Assembly: GCF_002009425.1 (NCBI RefSeq)
Contig: NZ_CP019936.1
Span: 3,459,297-3,523,296, forward strand
DNA: 64,000 bases
Direction: 5' to 3'
Source of the DNA: Thiosocius teredinicola
Lineage (GTDB): Bacteria > Pseudomonadota > Gammaproteobacteria > Chromatiales > Chromatiaceae
Each line of letters opens with the position of its first letter. Position 1 is the first letter of the stretch. A model generated the notes under the pieces. It was not told the origin of the DNA. It did not search any database and was given only the letters and a program-made list of their open reading frames with translations. A program made the position numbers and the translations under genes. Below are positions 46,951-57,054 of this stretch, piece after piece.

Positions 46951-49809
46951 GTGCACCAAAGTTTCGTGACCCGGATCGAGCGCCTGCGTAGCCCGGCGCG
47001 GGCACTGCTACTGCTGGCGCTGCTCGGCAGCGTCCAGCAGCCGCATGCACAAGACAGCAAGTTGCAGGATTCGGCGATCAGCCAACTGCATACCTATCAA
47101 GACGGAATGGCCGCGTTTGAGATCCGCGGCAGTTGGGGCTTCGTCGACCGCGCAGGCCATGTCGCCGTCGAACCGGCCTACTCCGAGGTACGCGACTTCT
47201 CCGAAGGGTTGGCGGCCGTCTCGATCGACGACCACTGGGGTTATGTCGACCGGCGCGGCGAGCTGAAGATCCCGGCAGCGTTCACGTATGCCAGAGACTT
47301 CAAACAGGGCCTCGCCGCCGCCAGCACTGCCGACAGCCAATGGGGATACATCGACACCGATGGCAATTGGGCGATCCGGCCCACGTTTTCCGGTGCCAGC
47401 GACTTCGTCGACGGGGTCGCAATCGTCAACGAAGGCTACAATCAACACCGCCTGATCGATCGATCCGGCAAGCTCATCAAGAAGTTTCCGGCAGACTACG
47501 ACATCGACGAGTGGAAACGCGACTTCGGCGTGCTCATCGTCACCAAGCCACCTTCCTCCAGTTATTTCAACATCGATGGACAGACGGTCGATCTACCGCC
47601 GGGCGTGTCCGATTTTCAGAACTACGGTGACGGACTGCTGGTGCGTGCCGATACCCAGCAAGGTGGTCTTGCCTATGGCGCCACCGACCTCGAAGGCAAC
47701 TGGGTCGTCAAACCGCGCTTCAAATCGCTCGGCGTTTTCCACGACGGCGTGGCCATCGCCGAGAACGAGGCCGGATTCGGCCTTATCGACAAAACGGGAG
47801 AATTCACCGCCCCAGCGCACTATGCGAGTATCGAACGGATCGCATCGGGACACTTCATTGCACGCCGACGCGAGGCGCCGCATCACGTCGAAGCGCTGGC
47901 AACCGACGGCCAGCGACTCTTCCCCAACCCATGCCCGCGATTGCAACATCGCGAGTTGGGAGCGTGGACAGTCTTCATCGGCTGCGAGGCCACCTGGGCC
48001 ATCCACGACAAAGGCACGCCTCAACAGGTGCCCTTCTCGATACCCGAGGTTGCCCAGGTCGGCGATCACCTGCTGATTCAGGACACGGCGGCGGCGTCGG
48101 CCAAACGACCGACAGCCACGGCATTCACCCTTTTCGACCCCACCGGCGTCGTCATATCCAGCGATAGCAGTGAGGCTGCCGCGCCCTACGACTGGGCCAT
48201 GCTGATCAAGCCTGAGCAGCATGCAGATGCCGAAGCGGCACCGACGCTGCCACTGGCCCTGCTGGTCGGTGCAGATGGTGACGTCGCCATCGTTACCTAC
48301 GATCACCGCATCGTCCACAAGGACGAATGGCGCTACGACCCGCTGCTCCTGGAATATGGCAGCACACTGCCCGAAGTGTATGGGCCGATGGTAATGAAGA
48401 CGGCCGGCGGCTACGGCAGCATCGATGCATCCGGCAACTGGCTGCTTGCCCCGACGTTCACGCGCCTTCAACCCTTCGTCAAGGGCGTGGCACGCGCGCG
48501 CAACGGTGAGAAGGAATTGCTGGTCGGCGCCAAGGGCAACACACGGGAGATCCCGGAAGGTTTCCGTTTCGCCGGCGTGGTCACCGCCAACCGGGCCGCC
48601 ATTGTCAAAGACCGTGAGAACGGCGAGCGCGAGCGCATCGAACTCAACCTCGCCACCGGCGAGCAGTACCAATCCATCGAGCAACCCGGCTACTTCGGTT
48701 ATTCCAAGACACACGCTGGACTCAAGCCGGCGGAAGACGGCAATAAATGGGGATTGGTCGACACACTCGGTAGCTGGGTCGTGCCCGCCACCTACGACCG
48801 TACCCCGGAAGCACTCAAGTGGAACAATAGCTTTCTCGGTTGGAAGATCAGCCAGAACGAAAAGAATAATGATGGCTGGAACCACAGCCTCTACGGCTTG
48901 CTGTCGCCGACCGGCGAAGTCCTGTCCGCACCCCGGTATGACAAGATATCGGTGCAACGCGAAACCGGACTGTTGCTGATCACCGCGCAGGGCGCGTACC
49001 GGACCGGCCTGATGTCGGTCGACGGCAAGATCCTGCTGCCGCCGATCTACAAGAACATCCGTTATACCGACAACGGGTGGTTCGAACTGACCACGGACGA
49101 ACAGGTCGGGTTGATGGGCACAGACGGCGAATGGCTGGTACAGCCGGGCTTTTTCAAGTTCCACGACCTGAGCCGCTCGCCGATCTCCCGCGAGATCATT
49201 GCCGATGAAGACGTGTTGATCGATACCGCGGGGCGCGTGTCGAGTGCCGACATGCCGCTTTCCCCGCTCGATGACAACCCGGACTACTGGCTCTACCGCG
49301 TCGAAAGCAACGACAAGGGTGAAGACCAAACCGTCTACTACGGCTTCGACTGGAAACCGCGCGTGACGCTGCCGGGACGTATCGATAAACCGTTCTCCGA
49401 AGGCACCGTCACGGTTACAGCTGGCAGCTACGACAATCCCGGTGTGCAACTGATCGACAGCAGCGGCAAGCGCAGCGCATTGCTGCCCTACGAAACGATT
49501 GAGCCCATGGTCGGTGGACTCGCTGTCGCCAAACCGTTCAGTCAAGATGACCGCACAGCACGCTACGGCTTCGTCGATAAGACCGGCGCACTCGTGATCC
49601 CTGCCGACTATGAGCGTGCCGACAGTTTTTCCGAACAACGCGCCATCATCGTCAAGCACGGCAACTACGGCGCTATCGATGCGGCGGGCAAGCTGCTGTT
49701 TCACAGTGCATGGCGCTGCGGCAAGTATCCGGTCGTGATCGATGCCGATGAACGCATCGTCTGGCCGGAAGAAGAGGCCAAAATCACTGAATGCCCGGCC
49801 GAGAACTGA
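46951..49809 (+). CDS. Large exported WG-repeat protein
   Basis: A 952-residue protein built of about ten WG (KWG) motifs, each 'W/Y-G-hydrophobic-hydrophobic-D-x-x-G' followed by a beta strand and a 'P-x-Y/F' step, for example SWGFVDRAGHVAVEPAYSEV, HWGYVDRRGELKIPAAFTYA, KWGLVDTLGSWVVPATYD and RYGFVDKTGALVIPADYE. The signal peptide ends near LLALLGSVQQPHAQ. The GTG at 46951 is chosen because AAGGAGG lies 7 bases upstream. WG-repeat proteins are often extracellular or secreted. It is the third gene of the exported trio and the frames are close enough to be one operon. Confidence 0.82.
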   Translation: MHQSFVTRIERLRSPARALLLLALLGSVQQPHAQDSKLQDSAISQLHTYQDGMAAFEIRGSWGFVDRAGHVAVEPAYSEVRDFSEGLAAVSIDDHWGYVDRRGELKIPAAFTYARDFKQGLAAASTADSQWGYIDTDGNWAIRPTFSGASDFVDGVAIVNEGYNQHRLIDRSGKLIKKFPADYDIDEWKRDFGVLIVTKPPSSSYFNIDGQTVDLPPGVSDFQNYGDGLLVRADTQQGGLAYGATDLEGNWVVKPRFKSLGVFHDGVAIAENEAGFGLIDKTGEFTAPAHYASIERIASGHFIARRREAPHHVEALATDGQRLFPNPCPRLQHRELGAWTVFIGCEATWAIHDKGTPQQVPFSIPEVAQVGDHLLIQDTAAASAKRPTATAFTLFDPTGVVISSDSSEAAAPYDWAMLIKPEQHADAEAAPTLPLALLVGADGDVAIVTYDHRIVHKDEWRYDPLLLEYGSTLPEVYGPMVMKTAGGYGSIDASGNWLLAPTFTRLQPFVKGVARARNGEKELLVGAKGNTREIPEGFRFAGVVTANRAAIVKDRENGERERIELNLATGEQYQSIEQPGYFGYSKTHAGLKPAEDGNKWGLVDTLGSWVVPATYDRTPEALKWNNSFLGWKISQNEKNNDGWNHSLYGLLSPTGEVLSAPRYDKISVQRETGLLLITAQGAYRTGLMSVDGKILLPPIYKNIRYTDNGWFELTTDEQVGLMGTDGEWLVQPGFFKFHDLSRSPISREIIADEDVLIDTAGRVSSADMPLSPLDDNPDYWLYRVESNDKGEDQTVYYGFDWKPRVTLPGRIDKPFSEGTVTVTAGSYDNPGVQLIDSSGKRSALLPYETIEPMVGGLAVAKPFSQDDRTARYGFVDKTGALVIPADYERADSFSEQRAIIVKHGNYGAIDAAGKLLFHSAWRCGKYPVVIDADERIVWPEEEAKITECPAEN

Positions 49810-49936
49810 GGGTGATCAACCCCCTACTGACGATGCGTTCGAGAACGGCCCGACAAAGCAACGGTTCAGCAGACGGCCTGGGCGCAATGCCGAAACAACG
49901 CCGCCTGGCGACGCGGGATATTCGACACGCATTGCG

Positions 49937-50944
49937 CTAGGTCGCAAGCCGGTATCGCACGGCGTCTTCGGCGCCGGCGGAAGACTGCGCAATACCATCA
50001 CTCACTGAGTTCTTGACTGCCGTGATCTCGGCGATGATCGACACCGCGATCTCGGGCGGAGTATGGCTGCCGATCGGCAGCCCCACCGGCCCATGCAAAC
50101 GATCGACCTGCTGCTGCGACAGTTCGCAATAGTCACGCAAGCGCGCACGCCGCGTGGCATTGGTCTTACGCGAGCCCAGTGCACCGACAAAGAAAGCCGG
50201 CGAGCGCAAAGCCTCGATCAGCGCCATGTCGTCGAGCTTGGGATCGTGGGTCAAGGTAACGACCGCACTACCGGCATCCAGACCGCGTTCGATAATCACG
50301 TCGTCCGGCATTGCGCGCAGCAACTCGCATCCCGGCACATCCCATTCCGACGTGTATTCTTCACGTGGATCGCAGACGGTGACCCGGTAACCGAGCGCCT
50401 GTGCCATCGGCACCAGGAAACGTGCGATCTGCCCCGCCCCAACCAACAGCAGGCGTAGCGCCGGACCATGCGGTGTGCTGAATACGCGCCCATCCCAGGT
50501 TGTTCGCGATCGACCGTCGGCAGGTTGCAGCGATACCTCTCCGCTGAGCAGATCGACACGCCGTTGCAGCCGTTCGCCGTTTGCGATGCGCTTGCTCATC
50601 GCTTCCAGCAGATCAACATCCGGTGCCGCTTCGATCAACAGTTCGAGCGTACCGCCGCATGGCAGACCGAAACGCAACGCCTCATCGCGGGTGACGCCGT
50701 ATCGAATCAACTGCGTCCTTCCGTCGCTGAACTCGCCGCTGCGGATGCGTGCAATCAGATCTTCTTCGACACAACCGCCGGAGACCGAACCATGCACGCG
50801 ACCGCGTTGATCGATCGCCATCCATGCGCCGGGCTGGCGCGGCGCCGAACCCCAGGTGCGAACGACGCTGACCAACACGAAGCGACACCCTTCGGCCGCC
50901 CAGCGGCGGGTGGCATCCAGGACCTGTGAATCGAGCGTATCCAT
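49937..50944 (-). CDS. XdhC/CoxI family protein (molybdenum cofactor insertion/maturation)
   Basis: A 335-residue protein of the XdhC family. N-terminal VSVVRTWGSAPRQPGAWMAI with SVSGGCVEEDL, and a C-terminal Rossmann domain with LLLVGAGQIARFLVPMA, DPREEYTSEW, VTLTHDPKLDD, and ALGSRKTNATRRARL. These chaperones bind sulfurated molybdenum cofactor and insert it into xanthine-dehydrogenase-type hydroxylases. It lies directly behind the molybdenum subunit gene (13 bases) on the same strand. Confidence 0.9.
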   Translation of the reverse strand: MDTLDSQVLDATRRWAAEGCRFVLVSVVRTWGSAPRQPGAWMAIDQRGRVHGSVSGGCVEEDLIARIRSGEFSDGRTQLIRYGVTRDEALRFGLPCGGTLELLIEAAPDVDLLEAMSKRIANGERLQRRVDLLSGEVSLQPADGRSRTTWDGRVFSTPHGPALRLLLVGAGQIARFLVPMAQALGYRVTVCDPREEYTSEWDVPGCELLRAMPDDVIIERGLDAGSAVVTLTHDPKLDDMALIEALRSPAFFVGALGSRKTNATRRARLRDYCELSQQQVDRLHGPVGLPIGSHTPPEIAVSIIAEITAVKNSVSDGIAQSSAGAEDAVRYRLAT

Positions 50945-50957
50945 TGCAGAGCTCCGC

Positions 50958-53174
50958 TCAGGCGGCCAAAGAAGCGCTATCGATCGGCAGGCTGTACAGA
51001 CGTTTGCCGGTTGCCGCCGCGATCGCATTGACCACAGCCGGCGCGACCGGCGGCACACCGGGTTCGCCGATGCCGGTCGGTGGTTCGGCAGACGGCATGA
51101 TGTGCACCTCGACCTGCGGCATCTCGTCGATACGGATCGGCGCATAGCTATCGAAGTTGTCCTGCTCGACGACGCCGTCTTTGAGCGTGATGGCACCGTG
51201 CAATACGGACGACAACGCAAAACCGACACCACCTTCGACCTGGGCACGCACATTGTCCGGGTTGATCGCGATACCGCAGTCGACTGCCGACACGATTCGA
51301 TCGACTCTGACCGAGCCATCCGGTTTGACCGATACCTCGGCAACCTGTGCAACGAAGCTGTTGAACGACTCGTGCACCGCGATACCGCGACCGCGACGCA
51401 CACCGTCTGCAGCAGGCAAAGGCGTTCCCCAACCGGCCTTCTCGGCCGCCAGCTTCAACACCCCGGCATGGCGCGGATGCTTGTCGAGCATCGCAAGCCG
51501 CCATTCGACCGGGTCCTTACCGGCCTTTTGCGCAACCTCGTCGAAGAACGCTTCGGTCGAGAACGCGGTATGTGACGAGCCCACCGAGCGCCACCACAGC
51601 ACCGGCACACCCACATCGGTCGGTGAATGCAGATCGACCCACAGGTTCGGTATCGCGTAAGGCAGGGTCGATGCGCCCTCGACCGACACCGCATCGATTC
51701 CGTCCTTCAACAACATCTTCTCGAACGGCGAGCCGGTAACGATCGATTGGCCGACCAGCCGGTGATGCCAGCCGGTCAGTTCACCGTCCTTGCCCAGCGA
51801 CGCCTTCAGGGTGTGATAGAACGCCGGTCGGTAGTAACCGCCATGCATATCGTCTTCGCGCAACCACACCAGCTTGACCGGCGCACTGCCGCCATGAGCC
51901 TTGACGATCTGCGCAGACTCGACCAGGTAGTCCGAATCCTTGCAGGCACGACGGCCGAAGCTGCCACCGGCATACAAGGTATGAATCGTGACCTGTTCGG
52001 GTTTGAGGCCGAACACTGCAGCCACGGCATGCTGATCGCCGGTGTGCAGTTGCTCGCCATTCCAGATTTCACATCCCTGCTCGCTCAGCTGCATCACGCA
52101 GTTCATCGGCTCCATCGCCGCATGCGCGAGATACGGAAACTCGAACGCGGCCTCAACGGTTTCGGCAGCAGCGGAAAACGCCGCAGCGATATCGCCATCG
52201 TTGCGCGCGTTGAGGCCCGGCTGTTCGGCGGTTTCACGGTACTGCGCCATGAGTGCGTCGCTGCCGAGTGCAAAGGCACCGCTGTCGTCCCACTCGATCT
52301 GCAAGGCATCGCGACCTTTCTTCGCCGACCAGGTGTCGTTGGCCAATACGGCAACACCTTGCGGTATCTGCACGACATCGACGACGCCGTTGATGCCCTT
52401 GGCTTTAGCGGCATCGAACGCCTTGACCCTGCCGCCGAAGCGCGGCGAATGGGCAACCACGGCGACCAACATGCCCGGCAGCTGCACATCCTGGGTGAAC
52501 TGCGCCGTGCCGTCGGTCTTGGCGTCGCTATCGACACGCGGCGCCGATTTGCCGATCAGGCGGAAGTCTTGCGGTGCCTTGAGCGTGACTTCGCTCGGCA
52601 CCGGCTGCCCGGCCGCCGCTTCGGCTAGTTCGCCGAACGTTGCCGACTTGCCCGAAGCCGCATGCTGCACGACGCCATCGCGCACACTGATCTGTGTTGC
52701 CGACACCTGCCACAGGCTGGCGGCCGCAGCGATCAGCATCGCGCGCGCTGCGGCGCCTGCCTTGCGCATCTGCTCCCAGGAGTTCGCCATCGCGGTACTG
52801 CCGCCGGTGCCCTGCGCCTGCCCCCAGAACAGGTTGTTGTAACGTGCAGCATCGGCCGGCGCACCCTCAACGCGGATCTGAGACCAGTCGGCATCGAGTT
52901 CTTCGGCGACCAGCGTCGCCAAGCCGGTATAGGCACCCTGCCCCATCTCGAGATGTTTCGAGATCACCGTGACGGTGTTGTCGCTGCCGATGCGCAGGAA
53001 CGCGTTGGGTTCGAAGATCATGTCGCCGACCGCCGCGCTGCCTGCCTTGCCTGGCCCCGCCTGCACCTCGGCGCCGACGATGCCGGGCATGAACAGACCG
53101 AGAGTCAAGCCTGCGCCTGCCTGCAGGAAGCGACGGCGACTGACGTTTTCGATCGAAGTTGTCTTGGCTCGCAT
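50958..53174 (-). CDS. Molybdenum hydroxylase large subunit (IorB-type, isoquinoline 1-oxidoreductase beta-like)
   Basis: A 738-residue molybdopterin-binding subunit. A Tat signal (SRRRFLQAGAGLTLGL) indicates export of the folded protein. The two duplicated Ald_Xan_dh_C2-type domains show GQGAYTGLATLVAEELDADW, GTGGSTAMANSWEQMR, YAGGSFGRRACKDSDYLVE, MEPMNCVMQ, and WWRSVGSSHTAFSTE near the active site, with the C-terminal PPVAPAVVNAIAAATGKR end. Family members oxidise N-heterocycles or aldehydes. The start is the ATG behind GAGGAG. Confidence 0.9.
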   Translation of the reverse strand: MRAKTTSIENVSRRRFLQAGAGLTLGLFMPGIVGAEVQAGPGKAGSAAVGDMIFEPNAFLRIGSDNTVTVISKHLEMGQGAYTGLATLVAEELDADWSQIRVEGAPADAARYNNLFWGQAQGTGGSTAMANSWEQMRKAGAAARAMLIAAAASLWQVSATQISVRDGVVQHAASGKSATFGELAEAAAGQPVPSEVTLKAPQDFRLIGKSAPRVDSDAKTDGTAQFTQDVQLPGMLVAVVAHSPRFGGRVKAFDAAKAKGINGVVDVVQIPQGVAVLANDTWSAKKGRDALQIEWDDSGAFALGSDALMAQYRETAEQPGLNARNDGDIAAAFSAAAETVEAAFEFPYLAHAAMEPMNCVMQLSEQGCEIWNGEQLHTGDQHAVAAVFGLKPEQVTIHTLYAGGSFGRRACKDSDYLVESAQIVKAHGGSAPVKLVWLREDDMHGGYYRPAFYHTLKASLGKDGELTGWHHRLVGQSIVTGSPFEKMLLKDGIDAVSVEGASTLPYAIPNLWVDLHSPTDVGVPVLWWRSVGSSHTAFSTEAFFDEVAQKAGKDPVEWRLAMLDKHPRHAGVLKLAAEKAGWGTPLPAADGVRRGRGIAVHESFNSFVAQVAEVSVKPDGSVRVDRIVSAVDCGIAINPDNVRAQVEGGVGFALSSVLHGAITLKDGVVEQDNFDSYAPIRIDEMPQVEVHIMPSAEPPTGIGEPGVPPVAPAVVNAIAAATGKRLYSLPIDSASLAA

Positions 53175-53184
53175 CGTGATCTCC

Positions 53185-53643
53185 TCAGCCCAGCGCCTTG
53201 GCGGCATCATGGATCGCGGCACGGATCCGCACATAGGTCGCGCAGCGGCAGATGTTGCCGTTCATCGCGGTGTCGATATCGCTGTCGCTCGGTTGCCGGT
53301 TGCGCTTGAGCAGCGCGACCGCGCTCATGATCTGGCCCGACTGGCAGTAACCGCATTGCACGACGTCGCGCGCCCGCCAGGCGGTCTGCACGACCTGGCC
53401 GACCGGGTCGTTCGCGATGGTCTCGATGGTGGTGATATCGGCACCCGCGGCCGCCGACAGCGGTATCGAGCAGGAGCGCACCGGCGAGCCGTTCATGTGC
53501 ACCGTGCAGGCGCCGCACAGGCCCTTGCCGCAGCCATACTTGGTGCCGGTGAGCTGCAGGCTGTCACGCAACACCCACAGCAGGGGGGTATCCGGGTCGA
53601 CGTCGACATCGCGCCGTTCGCCGTTCACTGTCAATCCGATCAT
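53185..53643 (-). CDS. [2Fe-2S] small subunit of molybdenum hydroxylase (IorA-type)
   Basis: A 152-residue iron-sulfur subunit. The plant-type cluster motif uses Cys38, Cys43, Cys46 and Cys58 ([13 protein letters not shown]), and the second cluster domain uses Cys97, Cys100, Cys132 and Cys134 ([19 protein letters not shown]). It transfers electrons from the molybdenum centre of the downstream IorB-type subunit. No signal is present; it would be carried through the Tat pathway by its partner. It lies 10 bases before the large-subunit start, and divergent from an AraC regulator. Confidence 0.93.
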   Translation of the reverse strand: MIGLTVNGERRDVDVDPDTPLLWVLRDSLQLTGTKYGCGKGLCGACTVHMNGSPVRSCSIPLSAAAGADITTIETIANDPVGQVVQTAWRARDVVQCGYCQSGQIMSAVALLKRNRQPSDSDIDTAMNGNICRCATYVRIRAAIHDAAKALG

Positions 53644-53823
53644 CAGACAACTCCTGGTTGCAGTCGGGTAACAGACGATAAATCGCCTGGCAGGAAGGTA
53701 CGGCCAGTCTGTGCCGAACCGCGCGCCACGCAACTACCCAAAACTGCGAACTTATTGCCTGATCCTCCACAACAACGGGGGCGAACGCTCGTCGCCGCAT
53801 CGTAAATCCGGTACGCTGCCGAC

Positions 53824-54801
53824 ATGACCACCCTTGCCACATGCCCCGCGCCGGCACCCCTCCCGGCAGCCCAGGCGCAGACCCACGAAAGCCAGCGTGC
53901 CGAACTCGCGCAGATCATTGCGCGACACTGTCCGCACGACGGCACCTTCGACACGCCGATCGCCGGCCTGCACTTGTTTCGCGGTTCATCGACCGGCGCC
54001 CCGAGTTGCTCGATCATCAGCTCGGTGTTCGCCATGCTCGCCCAGGGCGCCAAGCGCCTGCTGGTCGCCGACGACGCCTACGACTACGACGCCCGCCACT
54101 ACCTGGTTTCGTCGGTCGACCTGCCGATACTCGCGCGGATCAGTGAGGCCAGTCCGCAACGGCCGTATCTCGGCCTGGCACTCGACATCGATCCGCTGAA
54201 GATCGGTGAACTGACCGCGGCGCTGCCGCAGTCTTACCGCAGCGAGCCGCTCAGTCGTGCGATCGGGGTCGATAGCCTGAACGTCGATATCCAGAACGCG
54301 GCGCTGCGTCTGCTGCGCTTGCTCGATACGCCGGACGACATCCCGGTACTGGCACCTATCGTCGAACGCGAACTGCTGTACCGGGTGTTGACCGGATCGC
54401 TCGGTGCGAGACTGCGTCAGGCCGCCGCAGCCGATAGCCACAGCCATCAGATCGTGCGCGCCATCGGCTGGCTGAAGGACCATCTCGATCAACCGTTCAG
54501 CATGACCGTGCTGACCGATGTGGCCGGCATGAGCAAGTCGTCGTTGCACCAGCACTTCAAACAGATGACCGGCATGACACCGTTGCAGTATCACAAGCAA
54601 CTGCGGCTGCAGGAGGCACGCCGGCTGATGCTGGCCAACCTCGAGGATGCCGCCTCCGCCGCGCATCGCGTCGGCTACGAAAGTGCTTCACAATTCAGCC
54701 GCGAGTACCGCCGCATGTTCGGCGCACCGCCGGCGCGCGATATCGCCCAGCTGCGCAACGAACAGGGAGAGACGCGTTGCATCGCAGACGACCCTGACTG
54801 A
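53824..54801 (+). CDS. AraC family transcriptional regulator
   Basis: A 325-residue regulator. The N-terminal AraC_N (PF06719-type) domain covers about 40-190 (LHLFRGSSTGAPSCSI, VLAQGAKRLLVAD-like with DYDARHYLVSSVDLPI). The C-terminal double helix-turn-helix occupies about 220-310 (VAGMSKSSLHQHFKQMTGMTPLQY, VGYESASQFSREYRRMFG). It diverges from the molybdenum hydroxylase genes across 180 bases and is the likely activator of them or of the downstream permease. The inducer is unknown. Confidence 0.92.
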   Translation: MTTLATCPAPAPLPAAQAQTHESQRAELAQIIARHCPHDGTFDTPIAGLHLFRGSSTGAPSCSIISSVFAMLAQGAKRLLVADDAYDYDARHYLVSSVDLPILARISEASPQRPYLGLALDIDPLKIGELTAALPQSYRSEPLSRAIGVDSLNVDIQNAALRLLRLLDTPDDIPVLAPIVERELLYRVLTGSLGARLRQAAAADSHSHQIVRAIGWLKDHLDQPFSMTVLTDVAGMSKSSLHQHFKQMTGMTPLQYHKQLRLQEARRLMLANLEDAASAAHRVGYESASQFSREYRRMFGAPPARDIAQLRNEQGETRCIADDPD

Positions 54802-54861
54802 CGCTGCACGATCGATCCCCGTACCCCATTCCGCTCTATCGAAGGTCTTTGAGTAACACCC

Positions 54862-55608
54862 GTGGAAATCTGGCAGATATTGATTCTCGCCCTGGTCGGC
54901 ATCCTCGCCGGCTGGTTGAACGTCATGGCCGGCGGCGGTTCGCTGCTGACCGTACCCATCATGCTGTTCATGGGCATCCCCGGCCCGGTCGCCAACGGCA
55001 CCAACCGCATCGCCATCCTGGCGCAGAACGTCACCGCGGTGACCACCTTCAAGCGCCGCGGATATGCCGATTTCAAACTGGGCCTGAGCCTGGCGGCGGC
55101 CGCGGCGCTCGGTGCGCTGGGCGGCGCCTCGGTCGGGGTAAAACTGCAGGGCGAATGGTTCGACCGCGTGGTCGCACTGGTGATGATCGCAGTGCTGATC
55201 CTGATGGCCACCGGGCACGACAAGGTCAAGCCGACCGATACCGCGCAGCAGCCGAAAAACCTGGTGTGGGGCCATGTGCTGATGATCGGTGCCGGTTTCT
55301 GGGGTGGCTTCATTCAGATCGGAGTCGGATTCATCCTGATGCCGATCCTGCACAAGGTCATGGGGCTCGACCTGGTACGGGTGAACATGCACAAAGTGTT
55401 CATCGTGCTGGTCTACACCGTGATCGCGCTGGCGGTGTTCGCCTCGCAACTCGAACTCCTGTGGTGGACCGGCCTCGGCCTGGCGGTCGGCAATTCGATC
55501 GGCGGCTGGCTGGGCGCACATACCACGATTTCGCACGGCGAAACCCTGATCCGCCGGGTGCTGTACGTCGCGCTGTCAGCCTTTATCATCAAATTGCTGT
55601 TTCTGTAA
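54862..55608 (+). CDS. TSUP/TauE-SafE family membrane permease
   Basis: A 248-residue integral membrane protein with about eight hydrophobic segments. The family motifs are visible: ILALVGILAGWLNVMAGGGS near the start, the repeated GIPGPVANGTNRIAIL, and in the second half GGFIQIGVGFILMPIL. TSUP carriers move sulfite, sulfonates or organic anions. The GTG start at 54862 lies 60 bases after the AraC regulator on the same strand, so co-regulation is possible. Confidence 0.88.
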   Translation: MEIWQILILALVGILAGWLNVMAGGGSLLTVPIMLFMGIPGPVANGTNRIAILAQNVTAVTTFKRRGYADFKLGLSLAAAAALGALGGASVGVKLQGEWFDRVVALVMIAVLILMATGHDKVKPTDTAQQPKNLVWGHVLMIGAGFWGGFIQIGVGFILMPILHKVMGLDLVRVNMHKVFIVLVYTVIALAVFASQLELLWWTGLGLAVGNSIGGWLGAHTTISHGETLIRRVLYVALSAFIIKLLFL

Positions 55609-55677
55609 TCGCAGGGCTGCAACGGATGCGCAGGCCACAAGAACGAGAACACCGAACAACCATGGAGACCCGCTGAC

Positions 55678-57054
55678 TTGTCGCCGCGCCGACATCTGCA
55701 CCTCCCGGCAACGGCCATCATCGTCGTGGTGGCGCTCGGCGCCTGCTCTTCCGGCCTGGAACGCCCGGCTTTGCCGCAGCCGGGCGACGAGGCAACTTTC
55801 AGCATCGAGCTTGCGCCGCCCGACAACAGCGACAAACGCATCGCGTGGTGGCAGCGTGCGTTGGCGGATGATCTGGCCAACGCTGTCGAACGGGCCCTGG
55901 CAGCCAACGCCGAACTGCGACGCCTGCAGGCCGAGCGCGACGCAGCCCGGGCGCGACTCGATCAGGCACGCGCCAACCGCGGCCTGACCGTCGACGGCTT
56001 CGCCAATGCCTCGATTGAAGATCAATCAGGCGACGGCTCAGATCGTCAAGCGGTCGGCATCGATGCCGACCTGCCGATCGACATCAACGGGGCGCTGGGC
56101 GACCGTGTGCGCGCTGCGCAACGCGAACTAACCGCCGCCGAAGCCGATCTCGTGCAGAACCGCTCCGACCTCGCACTGGATTTTGCCCTGGCTGCGATCG
56201 ACGATGCCGAAGCCACGCAACGCCTGATACTGTTGAACAAGCAGATCGACATTGCGCAGGAACTGCTGCGCCTGATCGAGCTGCGTTTCACCCAGGGGCT
56301 GACATCCAGCGTCGATGTATTGCAGCAGCGCGACCAACTGGCCGGCCTGCGTCAGGATATCCCGGTCGCCAACCGCGACCGTCGGCTCGCCGGCAATGCA
56401 CTACGGCGTGTCGCCAGCACGACACCTGACCAAGAGCTGCCCTACACCGATGACAACCTGCCGACGATCGTGTCGACATTTCCCCCGCTACAACCCGTTG
56501 ACCTGCTCGACGAACGCGCCGATCTGCGTGCGCAGCGCGCGCGCCTGGAAGCCGCCGATGCGCGTTTTGCGGCGGCACTGGCGGATCGATGGCCGACACT
56601 GTCGCTTTCCGGTAGCGCCATCGCCAGGACCGTGTCGGGTGACTTCGAGCGCATCGTATCGGCGGCGATTGCTGCCGCGTTGACCCTGTTCGACAGTGGC
56701 AGCAAACACGCCATCGCTGCCGAGCGTCGTGCCGACCTGGTAGCCGCCGGCGAACGCTACCTGCGCGACTGGATCGAGATCGTTCTCGGCATCGACGACC
56801 TGTTGCACGAGGAAGCCAGCCTGCGACAACGCATCGAGTTGTCGTTGCAGCGATTGCAGACGGCGAAGGCCCTGCTCGATGCCACCCAGCGCCGCTACCG
56901 CCGTGGCGTCAGCGATTATCTGCCGGTGCTCGAGGCACTGCGCAGCCTGCAGCAACAACAGCGTGATCACCTGGCCTTGCAGGCGGAACTGGCACGCACG
57001 CGGCTTCGCTTGCATCATGCGCTGGGCAGTCCGCAGCCACAGGAGCCGACATGA
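55678..57054 (+). CDS. Outer membrane efflux lipoprotein (TolC/OprM family)
   Basis: A 458-residue outer-membrane factor. The lipobox LGAC (Cys23) follows the signal. Long coiled-coil helices of the OEP type appear twice (ALAANAELRRLQAERDAARAR, IDIAQELLRLIELRFTQGL and LALQAELARTRLRLHHALG). A TTG at 55678 is the start, with GGAG 11 bases upstream. Its stop overlaps the next gene by 4 bases. It forms the exit channel for the tripartite pump below. Confidence 0.88.
   Translation: MSPRRHLHLPATAIIVVVALGACSSGLERPALPQPGDEATFSIELAPPDNSDKRIAWWQRALADDLANAVERALAANAELRRLQAERDAARARLDQARANRGLTVDGFANASIEDQSGDGSDRQAVGIDADLPIDINGALGDRVRAAQRELTAAEADLVQNRSDLALDFALAAIDDAEATQRLILLNKQIDIAQELLRLIELRFTQGLTSSVDVLQQRDQLAGLRQDIPVANRDRRLAGNALRRVASTTPDQELPYTDDNLPTIVSTFPPLQPVDLLDERADLRAQRARLEAADARFAAALADRWPTLSLSGSAIARTVSGDFERIVSAAIAAALTLFDSGSKHAIAAERRADLVAAGERYLRDWIEIVLGIDDLLHEEASLRQRIELSLQRLQTAKALLDATQRRYRRGVSDYLPVLEALRSLQQQQRDHLALQAELARTRLRLHHALGSPQPQEPT

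Noticed and set aside
47593-49704. 703-codon open frame on the - strand opposite the WG-repeat gene
   Set aside because: Composition is unlike protein, and the + strand frame contains periodic WG motifs.
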